Notes: a model not told the origin generated them from the sequence alone. A DNA stretch of 64,000 bases from an uncultured Aequorivita sp. (GCA_937125455.1 CAKZLK010000022.1:1-64000), one strand, 5' to 3'; positions 36,607-45,839 are shown, numbered from the stretch's first letter. A program made the numbers and translations.

Positions 36607-38061
36607 ATGAAGAAACTGATATTAATTTTAACAGCAGCAATATTTGCTGTATCGTGTTCAGATAATCTTGAGGACCTGAACCAGAATATAAAAGACCCTA
36701 CTTCGGTAAGTGGTGAAAGTTTGTTCGCTTCTGCTCAAAAGCAACTTGCCGATCAAATTGTAACTCCAAACGTGAACCTTAATAACTTAAGATTATGGAC
36801 ACAACAATTACAGGAGACTACTTATACAGATGAAAGTCAATACGATCAAATAACCCGTTCAATTCCAGATAATCACTGGAGAGAAATCTACAGAGATGTA
36901 TTAAAAGATCTTAATGAATCTGCACGCGTTATTTCAGAAACGGATAATGACCTTACTAATGCGCTTAAGCCTAATAAATTGGCTATTATAGAAGTACTTA
37001 ATGCTTATGCATATAGTAATTTAGTTGAAACTTACGGTGATGTTCCTTATAGCGAGGCGTTGGATATTGATAACCTATTGCCAGTTTATGATGATGGTTT
37101 AACCATTTACAAAGATTTAATCACTCGTTTAAATGCTGCTATAAGTAGTATGAATACAAGTGTCGGTAGCTTTAGTAGCGCTGAAGATCTTATGTATGGT
37201 GGTGATGTTGCAAGTTGGAAAAAATTTGCAAACTCTTTGAAACTTAGAATGGGTATCATGCTTGCTGATGTTGATGCAGGTTTGTCTAAATCAACTGTTG
37301 AATCAGCATACGCTAGTGGCGTTTTTGCTAGCAACGCTGACAATGGTAGCTATCAGTATTCAGGTGCTGCACCGAACAATAACCCAATGAATGATAACTT
37401 GGTGCTTAGTGGTCGTAATGACTATGTTGCTGCCGTTACAATTATTGATTTAATGAACGGTCTAGAAGACCCAAGGAGAGCTTCTTATTTTACTGATGTT
37501 GATGGAGAATATATTGGTGGTGAAATTGGAGAAATTTCTGCTTACCCAGATTATTCTCACGTAGCTGACGCTATTGTTGCCCCTTCAGCTCCAGGTGTTC
37601 TTCTTTCTTACGTAGAAGTTAGATTCTTATTGGCTGAAGCTGCTGCAAGAGGTTATTCTGTTGGCGGTGACGCTGCAACTCATTATACTGCTGCTATTAC
37701 TGCTTCTTTTGATTATTGGGGTGCAGATATGGGTGATTACCTTACAAGACCTGACGTTGATTACACCAGTGCTTTAGCAAGTAGTACTTCTACTCCAGCT
37801 TGGAAGCAAGTTATCGGTACGCAAGCATATTTAGGTCTGTACAATAGAACATTTGCTAACTATTTGTCTGTACGTCGTTTGGATTATCCAATTTTGGCTC
37901 AACCAACTGATGCTCAGTCTGGTTTCCCAACACGTTACACATATCCAGTAGGTGAGCAAACTCTAAACGGAACTAACTATGATGCTGCTTCTAGCGCCAT
38001 TGGTGGTGATGCTCCTGAAACAAGATTGTTCTGGGATAAGTTTTACACCTTTGATTTCTAA
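36607..38061 (+). CDS. susD: SusD/RagB family nutrient-binding lipoprotein
   Basis: 484 residues. Lipoprotein signal ending VSCSDN. TPR-like helices follow: GESLFASAQKQLADQI, ALKPNKLAIIEVLNAYAYSNLVETYGDVPYSEAL, LRMGIMLADVD and VRFLLAEAAARGY, typical of the SusD_like/DUF3823-neighbour group. The C terminus lists YTYPVGEQTLNG, as in binding-site loops. It caps the SusC barrel and binds the ligand at the cell surface. It starts 11 bases after susC and ends at a strong terminator. Confidence 0.95.
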   Translation: MKKLILILTAAIFAVSCSDNLEDLNQNIKDPTSVSGESLFASAQKQLADQIVTPNVNLNNLRLWTQQLQETTYTDESQYDQITRSIPDNHWREIYRDVLKDLNESARVISETDNDLTNALKPNKLAIIEVLNAYAYSNLVETYGDVPYSEALDIDNLLPVYDDGLTIYKDLITRLNAAISSMNTSVGSFSSAEDLMYGGDVASWKKFANSLKLRMGIMLADVDAGLSKSTVESAYASGVFASNADNGSYQYSGAAPNNNPMNDNLVLSGRNDYVAAVTIIDLMNGLEDPRRASYFTDVDGEYIGGEIGEISAYPDYSHVADAIVAPSAPGVLLSYVEVRFLLAEAAARGYSVGGDAATHYTAAITASFDYWGADMGDYLTRPDVDYTSALASSTSTPAWKQVIGTQAYLGLYNRTFANYLSVRRLDYPILAQPTDAQSGFPTRYTYPVGEQTLNGTNYDAASSAIGGDAPETRLFWDKFYTFDF

Positions 38062-38085
38062 AAAATAGATTAGATATTTTTACTG

Positions 38086-38120
38086 AAAATCCTCGACAGA
38101 AATGTCGAGGATTTTTTTTT
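38086..38120 (+). terminator. Rho-independent terminator after susD
   Basis: AAAATCCTCGACA (38086-38098) pairs perfectly with TGTCGAGGATTTT (38103-38115), GAAA tetraloop, T-run. Confidence 0.92.
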
Positions 38121-38216
38121 ATAATACCTTTTTGCCAATAGATTATAGGAAATAAAGTATCGTGCAAAACGTTATATTTATTAAGGTAATAATAGGCTTT
38201 ACAGCCCTTTAGGAAT

Positions 38217-39053
38217 ATGAACTTACTACTAAAACCCGAAACATATGCTCCTTGGCTTGCACCGTATGCTTACGGTATAGTTTTACTGGGTTTTGCTTTC
38301 TTTTTGTTCAGAGTCTTTGAAGATTTATACGCAACAAGTTTTAATAAACCTGTTTTTAGACATTACTTTATATATAAAAAATTATCGCCTTCACAAATAG
38401 CAGTGCTTAAACGCGATTTTTTATTTTATAATAAACTTTCAGAAAGACATCAAAGGCAATTTAATCATAGAGTTTCACAATTTCTTTCAGAAAAAGAATT
38501 TATTGGAAGGGGAGAAATACTCGTAACGGAAAAAATGCAGGTTTTAATCGCTGCAGTTGCATGTATGCTCAGTTTTGGGAGAAAAAACTACACGTACACC
38601 TTGGTAAAATTTATTCTTATATATCCTGCTGAATTTTATAGCAGTGTGAATGATAATTTTCACAAAGGTGAATTTAACCCCAAAGAAAAGGCGTTGGTGC
38701 TTTCCTGGAATCATTTTGAAGAAGGTTTTAAAATAAGCAACGATAATCTTAACGTAGGGATTCATGAATTTATGCACGCAATGCATTTGGAGGCAAAAAG
38801 TAACAGGGATTTGGACTCAATTCGTTTTACCAAGCAATTTCAAAAGGTATTGAAATTATTGACAGAACAGGAAATGAAAGATCAATTAAACCAGACTAAA
38901 TTCTTTAGAGCCTATGCCTATAAAAATCAATATGAGTTTATGGCAGTTTTGGCCGAATACTTTTTTGAATCGCCTCAAGACTTTAAAGCAGTTTTTCCGA
39001 AGCTGTATGACTATACAAAAAAACTACTAAATTTTAATTTTGCAGGATATTGA
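38217..39053 (+). CDS. MtfA-type zinc-dependent peptidase
   Basis: 278 residues. One N-terminal hydrophobic segment (about 16-34), then the MtfA/DgsA_MtfA domain with the zinc motif HEFMH at 183-187 and a downstream Glu in YEFMAVLAEYFFE (about 237-249). In Escherichia coli MtfA is a cytosolic aminopeptidase that binds the glucose repressor Mlc. There is no Mlc system here, so the role is open. The membrane anchor differs from E. coli MtfA. Its last 20 bases overlap the convergent YpdA-type gene. Confidence 0.85.
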   Translation: MNLLLKPETYAPWLAPYAYGIVLLGFAFFLFRVFEDLYATSFNKPVFRHYFIYKKLSPSQIAVLKRDFLFYNKLSERHQRQFNHRVSQFLSEKEFIGRGEILVTEKMQVLIAAVACMLSFGRKNYTYTLVKFILIYPAEFYSSVNDNFHKGEFNPKEKALVLSWNHFEEGFKISNDNLNVGIHEFMHAMHLEAKSNRDLDSIRFTKQFQKVLKLLTEQEMKDQLNQTKFFRAYAYKNQYEFMAVLAEYFFESPQDFKAVFPKLYDYTKKLLNFNFAGY

Positions 39054-40035
39054 TTTTTTGTGATATACTCTCAATAATAATTTTGGAATGAATTCGGGAG
39101 TTTTCAATAAACCATTTATGGGTTTCCATACCTCCACAAATTACACCTGCTAAATAAAGCCCATCCACATTTGTTTCCATAGTTTCAGCATTGTATTGTG
39201 GAAAGTAATTTCCATCTTTAGAAAACTGAACACCCAGTTTTTTGAGAAAATCAAAATCTGGTTTATACCCAGTAAGAGCAATTACAAAATCGTTTTCAAG
39301 GTTTTTTCTGTCTTCTTTAGTTTTTATTATGACTTCAGTATCCTTTATTTCAATAATTTCGGAATTAAAATAAGCCTTTATGCTTCCTTCCTTAATTCTG
39401 TTTTCAATATCAGGCTTTACCCAATATTTAACCCGTTCCCCGATTTCTGGACCGCGAACTACCATGGTTACTGCTCCTCCTTTTCTCCAAATTTCTAATG
39501 CTGCATCTACAGAAGAATTACTGGCACCTACCACTATAACCTTTTGCATCACAAACGGATGCGCTTCCTTGTAGTAATGCATCACTTTTGACAATGATTC
39601 TCCTGGGACATGTAGCAATTTTGGGATATCATAAAACCCGGTGCTAACAATGATATTTTTGGATTTATAAGTATTCTTATCTGAAGTTATGTTGAAGTGA
39701 TTCTCTACCTTTTCAACTGAAAGTATGCGTTCATATAAATTAATATTCAGCTTATTTGAAGTGGCTACACGGCGGTAATATTCCAGAGCTTCATTTCGTG
39801 TGGGTTTTGGATTATTGCTTATAAACGGAATATCGTCAAGTTCAAGTTTTTCCGAAGTGGAAAAAAAAGTCATATTGAGTGGATAGTTATAAATTGAATT
39901 GGTCAATGTACCTTTTTCAACAACTACATATTTTAGACCTTTCTTTTTACATTCTAAGGCACAGGCTATCCCTATCGGGCCTGCGCCAATAATTAGAACA
40001 TCAAATAAATTTTTAGAAGAGGAAAGAGGGGACAT
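39034..40035 (-). CDS. ypdA: YpdA-family putative bacillithiol disulfide reductase
   Basis: 333 residues. Two dinucleotide-binding folds: DVLIIGAGPIGIACALE (FAD, about 13-29) and KVIVVGASNSSVDAALE (NADPH, about 162-178). The YpdA-specific region YNYPLNMTFFSTSEKLELDDIPF (about 49-71, broken here by family-wide aromatic residues) is present, and the CxxC of thioredoxin reductases is absent. It should reduce oxidised bacillithiol with NADPH. It is separated from rpe by 8 bases on the same strand. Confidence 0.87.
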   Translation of the reverse strand: MSPLSSSKNLFDVLIIGAGPIGIACALECKKKGLKYVVVEKGTLTNSIYNYPLNMTFFSTSEKLELDDIPFISNNPKPTRNEALEYYRRVATSNKLNINLYERILSVEKVENHFNITSDKNTYKSKNIIVSTGFYDIPKLLHVPGESLSKVMHYYKEAHPFVMQKVIVVGASNSSVDAALEIWRKGGAVTMVVRGPEIGERVKYWVKPDIENRIKEGSIKAYFNSEIIEIKDTEVIIKTKEDRKNLENDFVIALTGYKPDFDFLKKLGVQFSKDGNYFPQYNAETMETNVDGLYLAGVICGGMETHKWFIENSRIHSKIIIESISQKINILQN

Positions 40036-40043
40036 TTATAATA

Positions 40044-40703
40044 CTATTGTACAAGTTTTTTGAGATCTTGAATTGTTTGCATTGGGTTGCTTGCACCAAA
40101 AACATAACTACCGGCAACCAAAACATCAGCACCAGCATCTACAAGTTGTTTTGCGTTTTTATTGGTCACGCCACCGTCTATTTCAATTTTGGTGGAAGCT
40201 CCGTTTGTTTCAATAATCTTTTTGAGCTGTTTTACTTTTTTATAGGTGTTTTCTATAAAACTTTGTCCGCCAAAACCCGGGTTAACACTCATCATACATA
40301 CCAGATCAATATCATTGATAGTGTCTTCCAGCAAAGAAACATTCGTGTGCGGGTTAATTGCAACACCTGCTTGCATTCCTTCTGCTTTTATTCCTTGTAG
40401 GGTGCGGTGAAGATGTGTACAAGCTTCAAAATGAACCGAAAGTATGTTAGCTCCCAAATCAGCAAAAGTTTTAATATAGCGATCGGGATCAATAATCATT
40501 AAATGAACATCCAAAGGTTTTTTGGCGTAGGCTGCAATGCTTTTGATCACTGGCATACCGAAAGAAATGTTTGGAACAAAAACACCGTCCATTACATCTA
40601 AATGAAACCAATCGGCTTCACTGTTATTGACCATTTCAATATCACGCTGCAGGTTTGCGAAATCAGCTGCGAGGATGGATGGAGCTATAATTGTATTTTT
40701 CAT
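40044..40703 (-). CDS. rpe: Ribulose-phosphate 3-epimerase
   Basis: 219 residues, TIM barrel. Interconverts ribulose-5-phosphate and xylulose-5-phosphate in the pentose phosphate pathway. Signatures: IAPSILAADFANL (N terminus), HLDVMDGVFVPNISFG, LDVHLMI, MSVNPGFGGQSF and IEIDGGVTNKNA. All metal ligands (His, Asp, His, Asp) appear. Start and length are standard. Confidence 0.97.
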   Translation of the reverse strand: MKNTIIAPSILAADFANLQRDIEMVNNSEADWFHLDVMDGVFVPNISFGMPVIKSIAAYAKKPLDVHLMIIDPDRYIKTFADLGANILSVHFEACTHLHRTLQGIKAEGMQAGVAINPHTNVSLLEDTINDIDLVCMMSVNPGFGGQSFIENTYKKVKQLKKIIETNGASTKIEIDGGVTNKNAKQLVDAGADVLVAGSYVFGASNPMQTIQDLKKLVQ

Positions 40704-40708
40704 GTAGC

Positions 40709-41107
40709 TTAAAGTAAGAAGGGTTCAATTAATGTTTTGATATTTTTGGGATATTTGTTTTCAAACTCATAACGTGAAAGGTATGTATTCAATCTTTCAA
40801 TATCCTCCTTGGTTTTCATAATGCTGAAATTTGCATCGTAATTCTGAAAAATGCGGTTTTCTATTTTTTGGTCCAAGATCATTAAAATATTCTTATGTCT
40901 TTTGTCTTTTCGAATATTTAAGAAGAGCTCTTTTAGGGTTTCTTTTTTGCCTTCAAGAACTTGAAGAAAAAAAGTATTGTTATGAAGCAGCGCACCAGTA
41001 ATATTGAGCAATGGATTTGTAGCTAGGATGTATTTAAACAAATTTTCCAGCTCTGAATCTTTCAGTGCGTCGGTTTGTTTGCTTAAATAACAGATAGTGT
41101 GTTCCAT
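40709..41107 (-). CDS. Stand-alone BLUF-domain blue-light sensor
   Basis: I start it at ATG 41105-41107 (132 residues, MEHTICYLSK), because the BLUF fold begins there; 18 further upstream residues would run through the rpoD terminator. Key flavin-pocket residues line up with AppA: Tyr 7, Asn 31 and Gln 49 in FFLQVLEG. About 90 residues of BLUF domain plus a short helical tail; no output domain is attached. Senses blue light through FAD and must act by binding a partner, unknown here. It ends 5 bases before rpe begins. Confidence 0.88.
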   Translation of the reverse strand: MEHTICYLSKQTDALKDSELENLFKYILATNPLLNITGALLHNNTFFLQVLEGKKETLKELFLNIRKDKRHKNILMILDQKIENRIFQNYDANFSIMKTKEDIERLNTYLSRYEFENKYPKNIKTLIEPFLL

Positions 41108-41123
41108 ATTTTTGTAAAGATAG

Positions 41124-41151
41124 AAAAAACCTCCGGTAATCAGCCGGAGGT
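41124..41151 (-). terminator. Rho-independent terminator after rpoD
   Basis: On the minus strand ACCTCCGG pairs with CCGGAGGT (plus-strand 41129-41136 and 41144-41151), followed by TTTTTT. A second imperfect hairpin lies between it and the rpoD stop, joining ACAGTAT (41173-41179) to ATACTGT (41205-41211). Confidence 0.85.
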
Positions 41152-41228
41152 CATTCATCAATCAAAAAACGAACAGTATTTTTCCCAGACAAGCCGGGAA
41201 ACTGATACTGTAAGTTATCTTTATGGGA

Positions 41229-42092
41229 TTATCCCAAATATGTCATTAATATTTTGCTTCGGGAAGTGTGCTTCAATCTTCGAATTGCTTTTTCCTTAAT
41301 TTGGCGAACTCTTTCACGGGTAAGATCAAAAGTTTCACCGATTTCCTCCAAAGTCATTGGGTGTTGATCGCCTAGACCAAAATACAAACGGATAACGTCT
41401 GCTTCACGTGGCGTCAAGGTTTCCAATGCACGCTCAATTTCTGTACGTAATGACTCGTGCAACAATGATCGATCTGGATTTGGGCTTTCACCACTGCGCA
41501 AAACGTCGTAAAGGTTACTGTCCTCTCCTTCAACAAGCGGTGCGTCCATCGATACGTGACGGCCAGAGTTCTTCATTGACTCTTTTACATCGTTGATAGT
41601 CATGTCCAGCTCCTTTGCGATTTCCTCTGCAGAAGGTGGGCGCTCATTGGCTTGTTCTAGATAAGCGTACATCTTGTTTATCTTGTTGATGCTTCCAATC
41701 TTGTTCAGCGGCAAACGAACAATACGAGATTGTTCGGCCAAAGCCTGAAGAATAGACTGGCGAATCCACCAAACGGCATATGAAATGAATTTAAAACCAC
41801 GTGTTTCGTCAAAACGTTGTGCGGCTTTAATAAGACCAAGATTTCCTTCGTTAATAAGGTCTGGAAGGGTAAGCCCTTGGTTTTGGTATTGCTTTGCCAC
41901 CGAAACAACGAAACGAAGATTGGCTTTGGTCAATTTTTCCAAAGCACGTTGGTCACCGGCTTTTATGCGCTGTGCCAATTCTACTTCTTCGTCTGCGGTG
42001 ATTAAGTCAACTTTTCCAATTTCTTGAAGGTACTTGTCTAATGAAGCAGTTTCCCTGTTGGTTACCTGCTTGGTAATTTTAAGTTGTCTCAT
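41229..42092 (-). CDS. rpoD: Primary RNA polymerase sigma factor (RpoD/SigA)
   Basis: 287 residues. Region 1.2 ([16 protein letters not shown]), region 2 ([49 protein letters not shown]), region 3 ([18 protein letters not shown]) and region 4 ([42 protein letters not shown]) are all intact. It lacks region 1.1 and the non-conserved insert, as Bacteroidetes housekeeping sigma factors do. It should recognise the TAnnTTTG promoters noted in this window. Confidence 0.96.
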   Translation of the reverse strand: MRQLKITKQVTNRETASLDKYLQEIGKVDLITADEEVELAQRIKAGDQRALEKLTKANLRFVVSVAKQYQNQGLTLPDLINEGNLGLIKAAQRFDETRGFKFISYAVWWIRQSILQALAEQSRIVRLPLNKIGSINKINKMYAYLEQANERPPSAEEIAKELDMTINDVKESMKNSGRHVSMDAPLVEGEDSNLYDVLRSGESPNPDRSLLHESLRTEIERALETLTPREADVIRLYFGLGDQHPMTLEEIGETFDLTRERVRQIKEKAIRRLKHTSRSKILMTYLG

Positions 42093-42219
42093 TTAAGGTT
42101 TGTCCTGTAGATTAAGGTTTAACTTGTGTATAGTGTTATACGTAAGAAACCTATAAAAGGTTACAAAAGTTTTAGATTTTTTTAAACTTGTAGCCTTTTC
42201 AAACCGCAGAAACTAAAAT

Positions 42220-42882
42220 CTATTGTTCAAGACTGTCATTTTTCTTGGAGGTTATAGTGTCCAAAGATTTATATTGTTTTGAAATTAAACTGTCAATTTC
42301 TTTTTTGCTTTCAGTTATCAGTTGTTTTCCGTCACGACTGTTGTAGTAATAATACTTTTCGGAAACCGTGAAGGTTTCTTCTATGGGATTTTTATTTGAA
42401 GAAGTTTTTTTCATTTTAGTTTCAGAGTTAGTTTCTGGAGAATTTACGACTTCACTTTGTTTCAAATTTTTAGTTGATGTATTTATTTTTGAAAGTGTTT
42501 CTTCACTATCCTGTGCGTCTATTCTTGAAAATGTTTCTTCATCATTCTTTCTTGTAATCAATGAATCTTCTTTTGAAATTTTAAAGAGCGTTTCGCCTCG
42601 TTCCTTTGTTGAATTTGTGTTTAAATCTTCAACTACATTGGTGTTCCCTTCTTGTGAGAAAGATTCTTTATTTTGAAAAAAAACATTTTCGAAGAGTATA
42701 ACCGATCCCAATAAAACAGATATTCCACCACCCATAAGCCAATAAAATATAACTCTTCTTTTTCTTCGCTTTTCTTCGTCAAGTGAAATATTTATTTTAT
42801 CCCAAACACTTATGTTGGGAGTTTTTTTTCCGTCGTTCAGCTTCTTTTCAAAAAGCGTTCCTATGTCTTTTTTTTGTCCCAT
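42220..42882 (-). CDS. Putative membrane anti-sigma factor
   Basis: 220 residues with a single membrane helix (about 43-65, VIFYWLMGGGISVLLGSVIL) after a short charged cytoplasmic part, VWDKINISLDEEKRRKRR, followed by a long Ser/Thr/Glu/Lys-rich outer segment. It starts 2 bases after the ECF sigma gene. Size, topology and position match the small anti-sigma factors paired with flavobacterial ECF sigmas. There is no zinc-binding anti-sigma motif. Function is inferred from context. Confidence 0.65.
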   Translation of the reverse strand: MGQKKDIGTLFEKKLNDGKKTPNISVWDKINISLDEEKRRKRRVIFYWLMGGGISVLLGSVILFENVFFQNKESFSQEGNTNVVEDLNTNSTKERGETLFKISKEDSLITRKNDEETFSRIDAQDSEETLSKINTSTKNLKQSEVVNSPETNSETKMKKTSSNKNPIEETFTVSEKYYYYNSRDGKQLITESKKEIDSLISKQYKSLDTITSKKNDSLEQ

Positions 42883-42884
42883 TC

Positions 42885-43430
42885 TTAGTGTGCTTTTAGG
42901 TTAAGGGATTTGTTGATCTCCATGATTTTTTCACGTAAAATTAGTTTTGCGCGGTGATAGTTGGACTTTGATGTTCCTTCGGAAATATTTAAAACCGAAG
43001 CAATTTCCTTATGTGAAAAACCATCCATTTGGTAAAGGTTAAAAACTAATCTGTATTGATCAGGAAGATTTTGAATGAGGTTTAAAAGTTGATCCAAATT
43101 AAAATTTTCGGCTTCTTCTACTGCAATTGTTTCTTCCAGAATATCATCTTTAATTTCAATGTTTATCGGTTTGAAAGCCTTGTACTTATCGATGGCTTTA
43201 TATATCGTTATCCGCTTCATCCATCCTTCAAAAGAACCTTTTTTTTTGTAGGTTTTTATTTTCTGAAAAATGGTTATAAAGGCATCATGAAGATTGTCTT
43301 CTGCATCGGCTTCATTTCTGCAATATTTCAAAGAAGTAAAATACAGGGTGTCTTTATACTTCCGGAACAGTTCGTTTTGAGCTGTCCGGTTGTTTTTTAT
43401 GCACTGTTTTATAAGTTCGTTTTCGTTCAA
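42885..43430 (-). CDS. ECF-type sigma-70 family sigma factor
   Basis: 181 residues. Region 2 includes YCRNEADAEDNLHDAFITIFQKI and GSFEGWMKRITIYKAIDKYK; region 4 includes YRLVFNLYQMDGFSHKEIASVLNISEGTSKSNYHRAKLIL. Regions 1 and 3 are missing, as in all ECF factors. It should direct polymerase to a small regulon, held in check by the next gene's product. Downstream of it on the same strand lie only the anti-sigma candidate and, after a gap, rpoD. Confidence 0.93.
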   Translation of the reverse strand: MNENELIKQCIKNNRTAQNELFRKYKDTLYFTSLKYCRNEADAEDNLHDAFITIFQKIKTYKKKGSFEGWMKRITIYKAIDKYKAFKPINIEIKDDILEETIAVEEAENFNLDQLLNLIQNLPDQYRLVFNLYQMDGFSHKEIASVLNISEGTSKSNYHRAKLILREKIMEINKSLNLKAH

Positions 43431-43449
43431 AAAGATTAAAAGGGTTTTA

Positions 43450-44484
43450 TCAACATTGAATGGCTTTTAAAATTATAGGTAAAAAATTAACCATTTCTCC
43501 CGTATTTATATTATCAAATCTAACATAAATAACTTGAGGATTTAGACTGTTTTCAAATAGTAAATTTGCAATTTGATTAGTGCCAGCTATCATATCTTCA
43601 TACGTTTCATAATAGCTTACTTCAACGTTTTCGGGATCAGGAATTCCAGTTAGTGGAAAAAAGCAATCAAAATAACTCTCCAAATCAAAAACCGCTCTTT
43701 GAGAACCAAACTCAATTTCACATTCCTCAAAAAGAAATTTTCTGCAGGGCTCGAAACAGTTTTTAATTAAACGATAACTGTCCACTCCATTTGTTATTTC
43801 CATCTGTGCGTCGTCAAAGCTGAGTACTTTCCAATCGAAATTCCAGTCTTCGCCAACATTTTCGTCTCCAGTTAAAAAAATATTCAAGTGCAATTCATCC
43901 TCAATAAAATAAGTAACCCAAGTTCCGCCGAAGGAGTGATCCTGAAAATACAAACCTGCGTTTCCTAAATTGCTCACTTCAAAATAAGAACCTTCGTATT
44001 CAATATTTGGACCGTCTAGATGATTTACTTTCCAAATGCACGAGTTTTCAGTTAAAATATTGTTGCAAGTTGTTATTGTATCTGCCTTTAAACATTTGTC
44101 TATGGCTTCTTTCAATTCATCATTATTGTTGATAGTGTAAGGCTGTCCATTTTCCAAAACACTGTTTATTGGATAGCTCAGGCTAATAGATTTTCCTTCT
44201 TCCAAAGTTTCCAAAAATTCACTAAATTCTATGTCGCTCTGTAAAACTTGGTACCCATAAATATCTATGTTTTCATCATAGATTACCAAAGTGAAAGGGT
44301 AATTAAAATCAATACAGGTAATTTCATTTTCAAAATCATTTCCTGCTGCCCGCTCAATAAGATTATAAAGTTCAGAATTCACCTGAATAACCTTTGAAGG
44401 ATCAGCTTTATTTATAGGCTCGTCTTCACAGGAATTGAAAAAAGTGATGAGAAGGAAAAGGGGGAAATAAAAAAAGTTTTTCAT
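43450..44484 (-). CDS. Large lipoprotein of unknown function
   Basis: 344 residues. Lipoprotein signal MKNFFYFPLFLLITFFNSC. Two similar halves seem present: an N-terminal region with FNYPFTLVIYDEN and LSYPINSVLENGQPY, and a C-terminal region with NCFEPCRKFLFEECEIEFGSQ and a further YFDCFFPLTG, each with Cys pairs that may form disulfides. No enzyme motif. It ends 19 bases before the ECF sigma gene begins on the same strand, so the three may form one unit. Confidence 0.7.
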   Translation of the reverse strand: MKNFFYFPLFLLITFFNSCEDEPINKADPSKVIQVNSELYNLIERAAGNDFENEITCIDFNYPFTLVIYDENIDIYGYQVLQSDIEFSEFLETLEEGKSISLSYPINSVLENGQPYTINNNDELKEAIDKCLKADTITTCNNILTENSCIWKVNHLDGPNIEYEGSYFEVSNLGNAGLYFQDHSFGGTWVTYFIEDELHLNIFLTGDENVGEDWNFDWKVLSFDDAQMEITNGVDSYRLIKNCFEPCRKFLFEECEIEFGSQRAVFDLESYFDCFFPLTGIPDPENVEVSYYETYEDMIAGTNQIANLLFENSLNPQVIYVRFDNINTGEMVNFLPIILKAIQC

Positions 44485-44545
44485 AATAGTATCATTACGT
44501 TGTAATCATATAGTCTGAAACTTTTTAAAAGGTTGCGTGAAGATT

Positions 44546-44586
44546 AAAAAAAACGCCTTCAGTACCGTGTATTTGGTACTGAAGGC
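44546..44586 (-). terminator. Rho-independent terminator after proA
   Basis: On the minus strand GCCTTCAGTACC pairs perfectly with GGTACTGAAGGC (plus-strand 44555-44566 and 44575-44586), followed by a run of T. Confidence 0.92.
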
Positions 44587-44611
44587 ATTTTATATAAAAA
44601 TTCTCTTTTTT

Positions 44612-45811
44612 TTAGACTCTTACATGTCCATCACCAAAGACATAGTATTTATTGGTAACAAGTTGCTTTAAGCCTAAGGGTCCACGGTGGTGAAGCTTGT
44701 CTGTGCTTATGGCGAGTTCTGCGCCAACTCCCATTTGGCCACCATCTGTAAAACGGGTAGAGGCATTGTGATATACGGCTGCACTATCCACATTTTCCAT
44801 AAACTGTTTTGCTTTTTCATCCTCTTCGGTAAGAATCACGCTTGAATGACCACCACTATAGGTGTTTATTTTTGAAATTGCCTGGTCTATTCCATCGACA
44901 CTTCCCACTGCGATTTTTAGCGCTAAAAACTCTTCGCTCCAAGTAGCTTCATTAGGCACCGGTTTATTTTCTGAGAGCACTTTCTTTATTTCATCATCTA
45001 CCAAAATTTCTACTTTGGCTTTTTCCAAAACAGTTTTTAATTCCTGAAGGCGCGTTTCATAATGGGGAATTTTTTTATCAATTAACACTTTATCCAAGGC
45101 ATTACAACCTGATATTTTATCAGTCTTTGCATTTAAAATTACTTGAAGTGTTTTAATCCAATCGGCATCTTCAGCTACATATAAAAAATTGTTTCCTCTT
45201 CCGCTAACCAAAACAGCACATTTTGCATTCTCTTTTACAAAATTGATTAATCGTTCGCCCCCTCTTGGAACAATAAGGTCCAAAGGCTCATCCGGATTTT
45301 TAAGAAAGGCTTGGGTTTCTTCACGATTTAATTCCAGCATTTTAATCCAGTCGTTTTCCAACCCATTTTCAGCGAGTGATTTGTGCCAACAAGCTACCAA
45401 TTCTTTATTGCTGTTGTAGGCTTCTTTGCCACCTTTTAATAAAATTTTGTTATTCGCTTTAAAAGCTAAAACAGCAGCTTCCACAGTTACGTCTGGTCTG
45501 GATTCGTAAATAATCATGATAGTACCGAAGGGTGCGGTACGATTTATAATGTTAAGCCCATTGTCTAGGGTTGTATTTGAAATTTCCTGGTTTACGGGAT
45601 CTTCTTGTGAACGCACTTCAGAAATAGCTTTTATCATTCCGTCAATTTTGGAATCGTCAACCACCAAACGATCGTATAATGCTTGATCATCTTTTTTAAA
45701 AGCTTCTAAATCTTTTTTATTGGCTTCTAAAATGGCGGTTCGGTTTTGATCTATGTTCTTCATCATAGAATCAAGTACATTGTTTTTTATTTTGGTGTCT
45801 ATCAATTTCAT
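44612..45811 (-). CDS. proA: Gamma-glutamyl phosphate reductase
   Basis: 399 residues. Reduces glutamyl-5-phosphate to the semialdehyde, second step of proline synthesis. Aldehyde-dehydrogenase fold; catalytic Cys in DKISGCNALD, PFGTIMIIYESRPDVTVEA for cofactor binding, and RFTDGGQMGVGAELAISTDKLHHRGP near the end (split by domain). It follows proB by 28 bases and closes the proC-proB-proA operon. Full length. Confidence 0.95.
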   Translation of the reverse strand: MKLIDTKIKNNVLDSMMKNIDQNRTAILEANKKDLEAFKKDDQALYDRLVVDDSKIDGMIKAISEVRSQEDPVNQEISNTTLDNGLNIINRTAPFGTIMIIYESRPDVTVEAAVLAFKANNKILLKGGKEAYNSNKELVACWHKSLAENGLENDWIKMLELNREETQAFLKNPDEPLDLIVPRGGERLINFVKENAKCAVLVSGRGNNFLYVAEDADWIKTLQVILNAKTDKISGCNALDKVLIDKKIPHYETRLQELKTVLEKAKVEILVDDEIKKVLSENKPVPNEATWSEEFLALKIAVGSVDGIDQAISKINTYSGGHSSVILTEEDEKAKQFMENVDSAAVYHNASTRFTDGGQMGVGAELAISTDKLHHRGPLGLKQLVTNKYYVFGDGHVRV

Positions 45812-45839
45812 ATTATCTCTCTTCGTTTTTAATTAGTAT

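Noticed and set aside
38217-40035. 20-base overlap of the MtfA-like and YpdA-type genes as a sign of a wrong frame
   Set aside because: Both proteins keep their families' full length and motifs; short convergent overlaps are common.
41173-41211. Hairpin after rpoD as a small RNA gene
   Set aside because: It is imperfect, lies in the rpoD 3' untranslated region, and has no promoter of its own.
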